Shown here in pieces: positions 8,611 through 16,850 of a stretch of DNA of 64,000 bases. The DNA is taken from contig NZ_OBEA01000005.1 in assembly GCF_900215355.1 (NCBI RefSeq), positions 348,829 to 412,828 of the forward strand, read 5' to 3'. Below the pieces are notes generated by a model. It ran no database searches, was not told where the DNA came from, and saw only the letters and a list, made by a program, of their open reading frames with translations. Every line of letters begins with the position of its first letter. The stretch's first letter is position 1. The position numbers and the translations under genes are program-made. The stretch is from Pseudooceanicola antarcticus. Its GTDB lineage: Bacteria; Pseudomonadota; Alphaproteobacteria; Rhodobacterales; Rhodobacteraceae.

Positions 8611-10002
8611 ATGCTGATCGAGAACAAGACCTTCGACGAGCTGAGCATCGGCCAGAGCGCCGAGCTGAAGCGGCTTTGTACCCAGGACGACCTGATCGTC
8701 TTTGCCAATGTCTCGGGCAATCACAACCCGATGCACCTCTTCGACCACGACGGCGATGGCGATGGCCAGAACGAGGCCGTGGCACCGGGGCTCTACCTCG
8801 GCTCGATCATCTCGGCGGTGCTGGGCAACATCCTGCCGGGCGCGGGCACGCTCTACCTGTCGCAGAGCCTGGTCTTCCACGACCGCGCCCATGCGGGCGA
8901 AGAGCTGGTGGCCAAGGTCACGGTCACCGCCAAGGATCCGGCCACCCGCTGCGTGACCCTTGCCACCGAGCTGCGCCGCCCAGGCGATGACGCGCTGATC
9001 CTCTCGGGCGAGGCCAGGGTCGAGGCGCCGAGGGTGAAGATCCACCGCAATGCCGCCGATGTGCCCGGCCTGATCCTGCAGAGGCACCGGCACTTCGAGA
9101 AGATCCTCGAGCTCGCCGCGCCGCTGCCGGCCCTGAAGACCGCCGTGGTCTGCCCCGAAGAGCCGAACTCCCTCGGCGGCGCGCTGCTGGCCCGGCGGCA
9201 CACGCTGATCGAGCCCATTCTCGTTGGGAGCGCCGCGAAGATCGCCGCCACCGCCGCCGAGCTGGGCGAAAGTCTCGACGGTATCGAGGTCATCGACCTG
9301 CCCTCGCACCGCGACGCTGCCGCGCGTTCCGTCGCGCTCGTCAACGAGGGCCGGGCCCAGGCGCTGATGAAGGGCCATCTGCATACGGACGAGCTGCTGC
9401 GCCCCGCGCTCGACAAGGCAACCGGGCTGCGCGCGGGGCGGCGCTTTACCCATATCTTCGTCATGGATGTGCCGGGGCTGGCCCACCCCCTGCTGGTGAC
9501 CGATGCGGCGATCAACATCTCGCCGGACCTGAAGACCAAGGTGGATATCGTGCAGAACGGCATCGACCTCGCGCTTTCGCTGGGGATCGAGGTGCCAAAG
9601 GTCGGTGTGCTTTCGGCGGTCGAAACGGTGAACCCCGACATCCCCTCTTCCCTGGATGCGGCGCTGTTGTCGAAGATGGCCGAGCGCGGCCAGATCCGCG
9701 GCGGGCTGGTGGACGGCCCCCTGGCCATGGACAATGCGGTCGATCTCTCCGCCGCGCGCACCAAGGGCATCACCTCTGAGGTGGCCGGCCGCGCCGAGGT
9801 GCTGGTGGTGCCCAACCTCGACGCCGGCAACATGCTGGCCAAGCAGCTGACCTATATTTCCCATGCCGAGGGCGCGGGGCTGGTGCTGGGCGCGCGGGTG
9901 CCGATCATCCTCAATTCCCGTGCCGATGACGACATGGCGCGGCTCGCCTCCTGCGCCGTGGCCGCGCTGCACGACGTCCGCATCCGGGGGCTGCGCGCAT
10001 GA
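8611..10002 (+). CDS. MaoC-like hydratase / phosphate acyltransferase fusion
   Basis: A 463-residue two-domain protein. Residues about 1-145 form a MaoC-type hot-dog domain with the hydratase pattern ANVSGNHNPMH. Residues about 160-463 form a phosphate acetyl/butyryltransferase domain with LMKGHLHTDELLRPAL and a C-terminal ILNSRADD. Such fusions are annotated as bifunctional enoyl-CoA hydratase/phosphate acetyltransferase. With the overlapping acetate kinase it would convert acyl-CoA to acyl phosphate and then acid plus ATP, or the reverse. The start at 8611 places the hot-dog fold correctly; only a weak Shine-Dalgarno (GGGACACAGG) precedes it. Confidence 0.92.
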   Translation: MLIENKTFDELSIGQSAELKRLCTQDDLIVFANVSGNHNPMHLFDHDGDGDGQNEAVAPGLYLGSIISAVLGNILPGAGTLYLSQSLVFHDRAHAGEELVAKVTVTAKDPATRCVTLATELRRPGDDALILSGEARVEAPRVKIHRNAADVPGLILQRHRHFEKILELAAPLPALKTAVVCPEEPNSLGGALLARRHTLIEPILVGSAAKIAATAAELGESLDGIEVIDLPSHRDAAARSVALVNEGRAQALMKGHLHTDELLRPALDKATGLRAGRRFTHIFVMDVPGLAHPLLVTDAAINISPDLKTKVDIVQNGIDLALSLGIEVPKVGVLSAVETVNPDIPSSLDAALLSKMAERGQIRGGLVDGPLAMDNAVDLSAARTKGITSEVAGRAEVLVVPNLDAGNMLAKQLTYISHAEGAGLVLGARVPIILNSRADDDMARLASCAVAALHDVRIRGLRA

Positions 10003-11171
10003 ACGGCCACCTGCTTGTGCTGAACGCGGGCTCCTCCTCGCTGAAGTTCGGTCTCTTCACCGCCGGGCCGGAGCCCATGGCCCTGGCCACAGGCCTTGTC
10101 GAGCGGATCGGCGGCGCAGCAGAGCTGCACCTGAAGCAGGCCGGGGGCGCGGTGATCGCCGACGGCCCTCTGGGCCCTCGCGGAGCCAGCCACCAGGGCG
10201 CGCTGGAGGCCGCGCTCGAGCCGCTGCTCAAGGCCCACCCCGGTACCGCGATCCGCGCCGTCGGTCATCGCATCGTCCATGGCGGGCGCAACTACGCCGA
10301 GCCGGTCGAGCTCACGGACCAGGCGCTGTCCTACCTGCAGGAGCTGGTGCCCTTCGCGCCCCTGCACCAACCGCACAACCTGGCCGGGGTCGCTGCAGCG
10401 CAGGCGGCCTTTCCACAGGCGCGTCAGATCGGTTGTTTCGACACCGCCTTCCACCGCCACCACCCCTTCGTCAACGACACCTTCGCCCTGCCCCGCCGCT
10501 TCTACGAGAAGGGCGTGCGCCGCTACGGCTTCCACGGGCTTTCCTACGATTACATCGCCGGCCACCTGAAGCAGATGGCGCCGCTGCTGTACCAGGGGCG
10601 GGTGGTGGTGGCGCACCTGGGCAATGGCGCCTCGATGTGCGGGCTTCTGTCCGGGCGTTCGGTGGCCTCCACCATGGGTTTCTCGGCACTGGACGGGCTG
10701 CCCATGGGCACGCGCTCGGGCCAGGTCGATCCCGGCGTGCTGCTCTACCTGATGGAGCAGGAGCAGATGACCCCGGCGCAGATCTCGGAGCTGCTCTACC
10801 TTGAAAGCGGGCTGAAGGGCATGTCGGGGATCGGCTCGGACATGCGGGCGCTTCTGGGCTCGGACAACCCCCATGCGGCGGAGGCGATCGAGTACTTCTG
10901 CTTCCGCGCCCGGCGCGAACTGGGCGGGCTGGCGGCGGCGCTCGAGGGGCTGGATGCGCTGGTGTTCACCGGCGGTATCGGAGAGAACGCGGCAGAGATC
11001 CGGGCGCGGATCTGCCGCGGCATGCAGTGGCTGGGGATCGAGCTGGACGAGCGCGCCAATGCCGCCAGCGCCCCCGTGATCTCGGGCGAGCTTAGCCGGG
11101 TGCGCGTCCTGGTGGTGCCGACGAATGAAGAGCTGGTGATTGCCCGCGCAGCGGCGCGGCTGTCCCGCTAG
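9999..11171 (+). CDS. ackA: Acetate (or short-chain acyl) kinase
   Basis: A 390-residue ASKHA-fold kinase. Motifs seen: N-terminal LVLNAGSSSLKFGLF, GHRIVHGG, FDTAFH, HLGNGAS, the substrate region SGLKGMSGIGSDMRAL and C-terminal FTGGIGENAAEIR. It catalyses acyl phosphate plus ADP to acid plus ATP. Its start overlaps the phosphotransacetylase stop by four bases, so the pair is coupled. Acetate is the default substrate; propionate or butyrate cannot be excluded because the partner has a hydratase domain. Confidence 0.95.
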   Translation: MNGHLLVLNAGSSSLKFGLFTAGPEPMALATGLVERIGGAAELHLKQAGGAVIADGPLGPRGASHQGALEAALEPLLKAHPGTAIRAVGHRIVHGGRNYAEPVELTDQALSYLQELVPFAPLHQPHNLAGVAAAQAAFPQARQIGCFDTAFHRHHPFVNDTFALPRRFYEKGVRRYGFHGLSYDYIAGHLKQMAPLLYQGRVVVAHLGNGASMCGLLSGRSVASTMGFSALDGLPMGTRSGQVDPGVLLYLMEQEQMTPAQISELLYLESGLKGMSGIGSDMRALLGSDNPHAAEAIEYFCFRARRELGGLAAALEGLDALVFTGGIGENAAEIRARICRGMQWLGIELDERANAASAPVISGELSRVRVLVVPTNEELVIARAAARLSR

Positions 11172-11193
11172 GTCGCGGCCCGCCCCCCTGGCG

Positions 11194-11304
11194 CCAACCA
11201 TCGGGGCCAACCATCGGGGCCATCCGCCCTGGACAGTCGCGTGGGGGGCAGTCACGTGGGCCAGCCGCGGGAGCTGGGGCGCCGGGGGCGGTCCGCCCCC
11301 CGGC
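11194..11304. terminator. Direct repeat and GC-rich hairpins between convergent ackA and hemP
   Basis: Two adjacent copies of CCAACCATCGGGG lie at about 11194-11221. A strong stem GCCGGGGG/CCCCCGGC lies at 11281-11304. Placed between convergent genes, the stem is a plausible bidirectional transcription stop, but no clear U-tract follows. Confidence 0.45.
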
Positions 11305-11352
11305 CCGAGGGGGCTCGATGCCCCCGCAGTGACGCCCCCCCCGGCAACCGGA

Positions 11353-11514
11353 CTACTTGGTCAGGATCAGCTTGCCTGCGCGGGTGATCCGCAGGGTATA
11401 GACCTGGTCGTTCAGCACGATATGGGCCGTGGACCCGCCCTGGGTCAGCTCCTGCGCAGAGTGCTGCGGCACCGAGGCCAGCAAGCTTGCCTGGTCGGTC
11501 TTCTCTGGGATCAT
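11353..11514 (-). CDS. hemP: Hemin uptake protein HemP
   Basis: A 53-residue protein beginning MIPEKTDQASLLA and ending QVYTLRITRAGKLILTK. The C-terminal LRITR-GKLILTK pattern is the signature of the small HemP/HmuP family, linked to haem-iron uptake and its regulation. Its ATG at 11514 overlaps the stop of the small upstream gene (ATGA), so both are made from one message. The gene is shorter than most annotation cutoffs. No haem transporter gene is present in the window. Confidence 0.88.
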   Translation of the reverse strand: MIPEKTDQASLLASVPQHSAQELTQGGSTAHIVLNDQVYTLRITRAGKLILTK

Positions 11515-11681
11515 CGCGTCGTTTCCTTCCATTCCAACCGGTCCAGCAGATCTTCAAGCCCCGCGTGGCCACCCTCGGGGCCCTCGAAGAGCTTCGCCAG
11601 AAGCTCGACCGGGCGGAAAAGCTCGGCCTCTTCAGGCCGCGAGGCCCTGCGTGGCAGGGGGCGGATCAGGTCTCTGGGCAT
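11511..11681 (-). CDS. Small protein translationally coupled to hemP
   Basis: A 56-residue frame starting MPRDLIRPLPRR and ending GLEDLLDRLEWKETTR. It is supported by a Shine-Dalgarno-like AAGGGA eight bases upstream, by an ATGA overlap with hemP and by strong third-position GC. The C-terminal half is acidic, leucine-rich and probably helical. I do not recognise a family. Co-transcription with hemP suggests a role in iron or haem acquisition, but this is context only. Confidence 0.6.
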   Translation of the reverse strand: MPRDLIRPLPRRASRPEEAELFRPVELLAKLFEGPEGGHAGLEDLLDRLEWKETTR

Positions 11682-12041
11682 CCGGGGGTGTCCCTTGTCA
11701 TCCCGCGATCAGAGGTCGCGGTCTTCATGCCCCCTGCGGGGCGCTACGGGCCTAAAGCTGACTGATACGATCAGGAATGTCAATCCGACTAATTTGCTCG
11801 ACTTTACCAGCCCTGAGCCTGAGAGCCTTCGCCCGTCGGTTGGGCACTCAGCGGGCAATCCACCCCAGAAGTTTCTTGACGCGTCAGTCAAGAAAAGCCT
11901 TTCATGATCCCGTTACAAGATCGTCATCTTCCGGAGTCACTCGGAGCATACTGCGGGCCTACCCGCTGGGCCCGCTGCTCTGATACCGGCGCCGGGCCGA
12001 TAGACGGCATTACACATTCGCACCACCAACAGGGGTTCAAC
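11682..12041. promoter_or_regulatory. Divergent regulatory region between hemP unit and ABC importer
   Basis: A 360-base gap, AT-richer than its surroundings, with both promoters. A palindrome CTGATACGATCAG (11762-11774) lies about 80 bases upstream of the small hemP-linked gene and is a candidate iron-responsive operator. A nine-base inverted repeat TTTCTTGAC/GTCAAGAAA with a six-base loop (11872-11895) lies closer to the transporter; it contains a TTGAC that could serve as a -35 element. A purine-rich AGGGG precedes the ATG at 12042. Regulator identities are unknown. Confidence 0.5.
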
Positions 12042-13163
12042 ATGACCATTACTCGTCGTACCGCGCTGCAGCTGACCGCTGGCGCCGTCGCCGCTCCGGC
12101 CATCCTGCGCGCCACCGATGCGCTGGCCTCCTCGGGCACCGTCAAGGTCTTCGCCTGGCAGGATTACATCCAGCCCAATATCGCAGAGAAGTTCGAGGCC
12201 GACACCGGCATCACCCTCGAGCTGACCACCTTCGGCTCCAACGACGAAGCCGAATCGACCGTGCGCGCCAATGGCGGCAAGGGCTTCGACGTGGTCTTCC
12301 CCTCGATCACCAATGTCTCGAACTACGTCGACGACGACGGCGAGCATTTCTTCCAGCCGGTCCCCGAGGCCGTGAACATGGATGCCGTGATCCCCTCGTT
12401 CCTGCGTGACAGCGCCGCCCTGGGTGGCGTGCAGATGGGCAACCAGGTCGCCCTGCCCTTCGACTGGGGCACCGAGGGCATCACCCTGAACCGCGCCGCG
12501 CTGCCCGTTTCGGATGCCGACCTGTCCTATGGCCACCTCTTCGCCGATGGCACCGAGGGCAAGGCCGCCTTCCGCCAGAAGTCCGCGCTGATCGGCGTCG
12601 GCCTCTACCTCGACGCCATGGGCGAGATCGACAGCAACCGCATGCTGGACGTCTACAAGTCCGAGGAAGACGCCCGCCGTGTCTTCGGCGCCATCGTCGA
12701 ATACATGGTCGCCAACAAGGACCACTTCGGCGCCTTCTGGAACAACGGCACCGAGGCCACCGCGGCCTTCAAGGACGCCGGCTGCATCATCGGCCAGACC
12801 TGGGACACCACCGGCCTGCTGCTGAACCGCGAGAACCCCGATTTCGTCTACCGCGCGCCGAAGGAAGGCATCATCACCTGGCTCGACAGCTTCGCCATGC
12901 TGCGTGGCGCCGAGAACCAGGAACAGGGCGTGGCCTTCATGAACTTCATGCTGCAGCCGGAAGTGGGCGGCATGTTCGCCAACAACACCGGCTACAACTC
13001 GGCCGTCGCCGGTGCTGCCGAATTCGCCAGCGACGAGTTCAAGGCGCAGTTCAACGAGACCTACACCGCAGAGGTGCTGTCCAACATGTGGTGGTGGCAG
13101 TCCGACACCCCGTTCTACGCTCCCGTCGTGAACGAGATGGTCGAGATCATCACCAACGCCTGA
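12042..13163 (+). CDS. ABC transporter substrate-binding protein, PotD/spermidine-putrescine type
   Basis: A 373-residue periplasmic binding protein with a Tat-like signal: TRRTALQLTAGAVAAPAIL followed by an Ala-rich cleavage region near ADALASS. The mature protein begins VKVFAWQDYIQPNIAEKFE, the usual opening of polyamine-binding proteins, and contains LPFDWGTEGITLN and the GCIIGQTWD region. It delivers a polyamine-like cation or opine to the membrane complex encoded downstream. A strong hairpin terminator directly follows, so it may be made in excess over the other subunits. Confidence 0.9.
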   Translation: MTITRRTALQLTAGAVAAPAILRATDALASSGTVKVFAWQDYIQPNIAEKFEADTGITLELTTFGSNDEAESTVRANGGKGFDVVFPSITNVSNYVDDDGEHFFQPVPEAVNMDAVIPSFLRDSAALGGVQMGNQVALPFDWGTEGITLNRAALPVSDADLSYGHLFADGTEGKAAFRQKSALIGVGLYLDAMGEIDSNRMLDVYKSEEDARRVFGAIVEYMVANKDHFGAFWNNGTEATAAFKDAGCIIGQTWDTTGLLLNRENPDFVYRAPKEGIITWLDSFAMLRGAENQEQGVAFMNFMLQPEVGGMFANNTGYNSAVAGAAEFASDEFKAQFNETYTAEVLSNMWWWQSDTPFYAPVVNEMVEIITNA

Positions 13164-13172
13164 TCGCGTTTG

Positions 13173-13209
13173 GGGGAGCGCCCGGCGTCTGTCCGGGCGC
13201 TCCCCTTTT
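13173..13209 (+). terminator. Intrinsic terminator / attenuator after the binding-protein gene
   Basis: A perfect 13-base stem GGGGAGCGCCCGG/CCGGGCGCTCCCC with a seven-base loop is followed by TTTT. It sits nine bases after the binding-protein stop and upstream of the ATPase gene of the same transporter. Partial read-through would give the usual excess of binding protein. Confidence 0.8.
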
Positions 13210-13237
13210 CACATGCAGCCCCCCTGCCCGCGTCGGA

Positions 13238-13271
13238 GCCTCCGGCGGCAGTATTTGGGGCCATCGGATAG
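13238..13271 (+). repeat. Dispersed palindromic intergenic element, copy 3 (single arm)
   Basis: GCCTCCGGCGGCAGTATTT followed by GGGGCCATCGGATAG is one half of the element found at 1012 and 48878. No inverted partner is present here. It lies between the terminator and the ATPase gene, inside the presumed transporter operon. Confidence 0.7.
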
Positions 13272-13337
13272 AAGCAGGGCCGGGCAACGGCCCGCAGCGG
13301 CGCGCCCTCCGGCGGGCCATCAGCAACGGGGACAACC

Positions 13338-14453
13338 ATGGCCGAGGCGACATTGCGCGGACAGGACGTGCATCTGGAAGCGATGCAGGTGACCTATCCC
13401 AACGGGTTCACTGCCGTTCAGCCCACGGATCTGCATATCCGCGCGGGCGAGTTCTTTTCCATCCTCGGCCCCTCGGGCTGCGGCAAGACGACGATCCTGC
13501 GCACGGTCTCGGGCTTCGTCGAGCCGACCCATGGCAAGGTGCTGATCGGCGGTGCCGACATGCGCGGCACCGGCCCCAACGGTCGCCCGACGGCTCTGAT
13601 CTTCCAGAACCTCGCCCTCTTCCCGCTGATGCCGGTCTGGGAAAACGTGGCCTTCGGCCTTGAGGCCCGCGGCGTCGGCAAGGCCGCCCGCCGCCAGAAG
13701 GCCCAGGAGCTGCTGGAGCTGGTGGCGCTTGGCGACCAGGGCGAGAAGCTGCCCTCGGAGCTTTCGGGAGGGCAGCGCCAGCGCGTCGCCATCGCGCGGG
13801 CGCTGGCGGTCGAGCCTGCGGTTCTGCTGCTGGACGAGCCGCTTTCGGCGCTGGATCTGAAGCTGCGCCAGCACATGCGCGCCGAGCTGCGCGAGATCCA
13901 GCAGAAGACCGGCGTGACCTTCATCTACATCACCCATGACCAGGGCGAGGCGCTGACCATGTCCGACCGCATCGCGGTGATGAACGCGGGCGTGATCGAA
14001 CAGGTGGGCTCGGGCGACGAAATCTATTCCGATCCCGCCTCGGCCTTCGTGGCCAGTTTCGTGGGCGAAGTGAACAGTTTTCCCGGACGCATTGCCTCCG
14101 TGGAGGGGGACATGGCGCAGATCGACACCGCCTCGGGCCAGCTGCTGGCGCGCAATCCGCGCGGGCTGGCGGCGGGCGACGCGGCGATCCTCTTCGTACG
14201 CCCCGAACAGTTGGGCTTCGGCCCGCATGAAAACAGCTTCACCGCCGCCCTCAAGCGGCGCGACCTGGAAGGCGCTTTCATCAACTACGAGTTCGTCACC
14301 GGGACCGGCCAGAGCCTGGTGCTGCACCAGACGAACCACGGCGCGCCCTCGGGCGAGATGACCGAGGCGGAGGTGGGCTTTGCCGCCGCCTCGGCGCTGG
14401 TGCTGCCCGAGGGCGCCATGGCGCGCACCGGCCGGGAGCTCGCGGCGCAATGA
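13338..14453 (+). CDS. ABC transporter ATP-binding protein, PotA type
   Basis: A 371-residue ATPase. Walker A is GPSGCGKTT, the signature is LSGGQRQRVAIARAL, Walker B is LLLDEPLSALD, and the switch histidine lies in ITHDQGEAL. The C-terminal third is a TOBE-like regulatory domain, including ILFVRPEQLG, typical of PotA-type subunits. It powers the permease pair encoded next; its stop overlaps the first permease start (ATGA). Confidence 0.95.
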   Translation: MAEATLRGQDVHLEAMQVTYPNGFTAVQPTDLHIRAGEFFSILGPSGCGKTTILRTVSGFVEPTHGKVLIGGADMRGTGPNGRPTALIFQNLALFPLMPVWENVAFGLEARGVGKAARRQKAQELLELVALGDQGEKLPSELSGGQRQRVAIARALAVEPAVLLLDEPLSALDLKLRQHMRAELREIQQKTGVTFIYITHDQGEALTMSDRIAVMNAGVIEQVGSGDEIYSDPASAFVASFVGEVNSFPGRIASVEGDMAQIDTASGQLLARNPRGLAAGDAAILFVRPEQLGFGPHENSFTAALKRRDLEGAFINYEFVTGTGQSLVLHQTNHGAPSGEMTEAEVGFAAASALVLPEGAMARTGRELAAQ

Positions 14454-15874
14454 AGGACCTGGTGCGCGGATATGGCCGCGGTCTGACGGCGCTCTTCTTT
14501 GCCGCCGCCCTGGGCTGGGGGCTGATGCTGATCATCCTGCCCCAGCTTACCATGCTGGAGCGCGCGGTGACCGCCCCCGCCCGGCAGCTCGACAGCTCCA
14601 TCGCCCGGCGGGTCATGCTGGACGCGGGCACCTGCATCTCGGTCCTGGGCACCTACCAGCCGGCCGAGGAAGAGGCCCCCGCCGAGACCGGCGCTCTTGC
14701 CATTCCCTCCATGGGCGGTGCCTCCGGCGGCATGGCGGTGCCTTCGATGGGCGGCTCTTCGGGCGGTATGGCCGTGCCCTCGATGGGCAATGCCACGGCG
14801 GATCAGGCCACCCGGCCCTATATCCTGCAATGCGACCGCGCCACGACCCACACCCGGCTGGTGCGCGACACCGGCGCCGAGGCCGAGTATCTCGACACGC
14901 TCTACGGCGCCCCGTCGCTCTCTGTCGACGACAGCCTGCCGCTGGATCAGCAGATTGCCCAGGCCGAAGAGATCGCCGAGGTGGCGCGGGCGCTCTTCCA
15001 GCGCCTGCAGGAGGAGGAGGCCAATGCCTTCCCCTATACGCTCGACAACTTCGAGACCCTCGCCGCGCCGCGCCTGATCCCCATGTCCGCCGAGGCCAGG
15101 GCCGAAGAGGACCAGCTGTTCTCGAACCGGCTGCTGAGCCTCGCCGGGCTGCGCTACGAGCAGGACGGCCAGGTCTACGAGCGCATCGGCCTCGTCACCC
15201 TGACCCGCACCATCGTCTTTGCCCTGATGGCCACCGCCCTGGCGCTGGTGCTGTGCTATCCCATCGCCTACAAGGTCGCGCTGGCCGCGCCGCCGAAACA
15301 GGCGCTGTGGCTCTTCCTCGGGCTGATCATCCCCTACACCATCGTCGAGCTGATGCGGGTCTATGCCTGGACGACGATCATCGACAACCAGGGCCTGATC
15401 AACTCGGTGCTGAGCTGGGCGGGGGTGATCAGCGATCCGATCCAGTTCAAGCGCTTCCCCGGCACGATCTTCCTGGTGATCGTCTATACCTACGTGCTGT
15501 TCATGGTCTTCCCGATCTACAACGTCATGTCGACGCTCGACAAAAACCAGATCGAAGCGGCCAAGGACCTGGGCGCCAGCGCCGTGCGGGTGCATCGGCG
15601 GGTGATCATCCCCCATTCCAAGCCCGGCATCGCGGTCGGCTGCATCGCCACCTTCATGCTGTCTGCCGGGGCCTTTTCGGTGCCGCGCATCATCTCGCGC
15701 GGGTTGCAGGCCGAGTGGTTCAGCCAGACGATCTACAACAAGTTCTTCGAGAGCGAGAATTCCAACGTCGGCGCCGCCTACAGCTTTGGTTACACGCTGA
15801 TCTGCTTTGCGCTGGTGGCGCTCTTCATGTGGGCCATGCGGACCCGCCTGAAAGACTTTGCGAGGGTGCAGTAA
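14450..15874 (+). CDS. ABC transporter permease, PotB type, with large periplasmic insert
   Basis: A 474-residue permease, far longer than the roughly 285-320 usual for PotB. A first membrane segment (residues about 12-32) is followed by some 200 residues of soluble sequence, then the normal MetI-like core with several helices. The EAA-type loop reads DKNQIEAAKDLGASAVRVHR. The insert contains an imperfect 12-residue tandem repeat, VPSMGGASGGMA, at residues about 85-113, two cysteines and a helical stretch. The insert should face the periplasm and could contact the binding protein. Related long permeases are known in Rhodobacterales, but the repeat is unusual. Confidence 0.9.
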   Translation: MKDLVRGYGRGLTALFFAAALGWGLMLIILPQLTMLERAVTAPARQLDSSIARRVMLDAGTCISVLGTYQPAEEEAPAETGALAIPSMGGASGGMAVPSMGGSSGGMAVPSMGNATADQATRPYILQCDRATTHTRLVRDTGAEAEYLDTLYGAPSLSVDDSLPLDQQIAQAEEIAEVARALFQRLQEEEANAFPYTLDNFETLAAPRLIPMSAEARAEEDQLFSNRLLSLAGLRYEQDGQVYERIGLVTLTRTIVFALMATALALVLCYPIAYKVALAAPPKQALWLFLGLIIPYTIVELMRVYAWTTIIDNQGLINSVLSWAGVISDPIQFKRFPGTIFLVIVYTYVLFMVFPIYNVMSTLDKNQIEAAKDLGASAVRVHRRVIIPHSKPGIAVGCIATFMLSAGAFSVPRIISRGLQAEWFSQTIYNKFFESENSNVGAAYSFGYTLICFALVALFMWAMRTRLKDFARVQ

Positions 15875-16011
15875 TGGTTGAACTGGCGCTGTATCAACGG
15901 GTGTACGGATTTGCAGAGGGCAACGCCCGTCGAACCGCGGGTTCGCTTCGGGCGAAACGGGGCGGGACCCACCGCAATCGTGCTCTTCAACCTACCGGAG
16001 CCCAGGCATGA
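15874..16011 (+). CDS. Possible 45-residue micro-ORF between the two permeases
   Basis: The frame opens with an ATG overlapping the PotB-like stop (TAATG) and closes with a TGA overlapping the PotC-like start (ATGA). It therefore fills the 133-base gap exactly. The product (MVELALYQRVYGFAEG...) is basic and Arg-rich. Third-position GC is only about 57 percent, much lower than the neighbours, which argues against a long-conserved protein. It may simply carry ribosomes between the permeases or be a remnant of inserted DNA. Not recognised. Confidence 0.3.
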   Translation: MVELALYQRVYGFAEGNARRTAGSLRAKRGGTHRNRALQPTGAQA

Positions 16012-16841
16012 GATCCGATCGCCTTCTGACCGCCTACACCTGGGCCTTCCTGGTCTTCATGTTCGGCCCGCTGCTGCTGATGGTGATCTCGTCCTTCAAC
16101 GACGCCTCGCCGCCCTCGGTGACCGAATGGAACGGCCTCACCGGCAAGTGGTACGCCTTCTTCTGGATGCCGGAAGAGACCCTGCGCGCCGATCCGGTGC
16201 TGCGCTCGCTGGACCGCGACCGCTTCGTTTCCTGCTTCGGCAATTCGGTGAAGGTCGCCACCATGGTGGTGCCGCTGTCGCTTCTGCTGGGCCTCGCGGG
16301 TGCCGTGCTGCTGACCCGCTGGCGCTCGAAGGCCAACGGGGTGCTGTGGTGGGTGCTTCTGTCGCCGATGCTGGCACCGGGTGTGGTGCTGGGCCTCTCG
16401 GCGCTGGTCTTCTGGGGCAGGCTTGGCATCAACGCGGGCCTCTTCACCATCGTCATGGCACAGGTGACCTTCATTGCCGGCTACCCGATGCTGATCCTAA
16501 TGGCTCGCCTGCAACGCCAGCCCATCGAGCTTGAGGAAGCGGCCCTCGACCTCGGCGCCTCGCCCTGGCGGGTGTTCCGCCGGCTGACCCTGCCCTACCT
16601 GGCCCCGGCGCTGATCTCGGCGGGAGTCATCGCCTTCATGGCCTCGATGGAGAACTACAACACGACGATGTTTGCCAAGGGCGGCTCCTGCACCCTGGCC
16701 ACCGAGATCGGCGCCATGGGCCGCAACCCCAATGGGCACCCGCCGGTGATCAACGCCGTCGGCACGATCATCATCGCCATCACCGTGGCCGCCGCGCTCG
16801 CCCATACCTTCCTGTTGCGGCGCGAGGGCAAGGAAGAGTAA
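16008..16841 (+). CDS. ABC transporter permease, PotC type
   Basis: A 277-residue inner-membrane permease with about six hydrophobic helices. The first begins TAYTWAFLVFMFGPLLLMVI. The EAA loop is LEEAALDLGASPWRVFRRLT. Length and topology are normal for PotC-like subunits. It pairs with the longer PotB-like subunit and the PotA-like ATPase. The last codons are followed by AAGGAAGAG, which acts as the ribosome-binding site of the next gene. Confidence 0.93.
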   Translation: MRSDRLLTAYTWAFLVFMFGPLLLMVISSFNDASPPSVTEWNGLTGKWYAFFWMPEETLRADPVLRSLDRDRFVSCFGNSVKVATMVVPLSLLLGLAGAVLLTRWRSKANGVLWWVLLSPMLAPGVVLGLSALVFWGRLGINAGLFTIVMAQVTFIAGYPMLILMARLQRQPIELEEAALDLGASPWRVFRRLTLPYLAPALISAGVIAFMASMENYNTTMFAKGGSCTLATEIGAMGRNPNGHPPVINAVGTIIIAITVAAALAHTFLLRREGKEE

Positions 16842-16850
16842 CCCTTTTCC

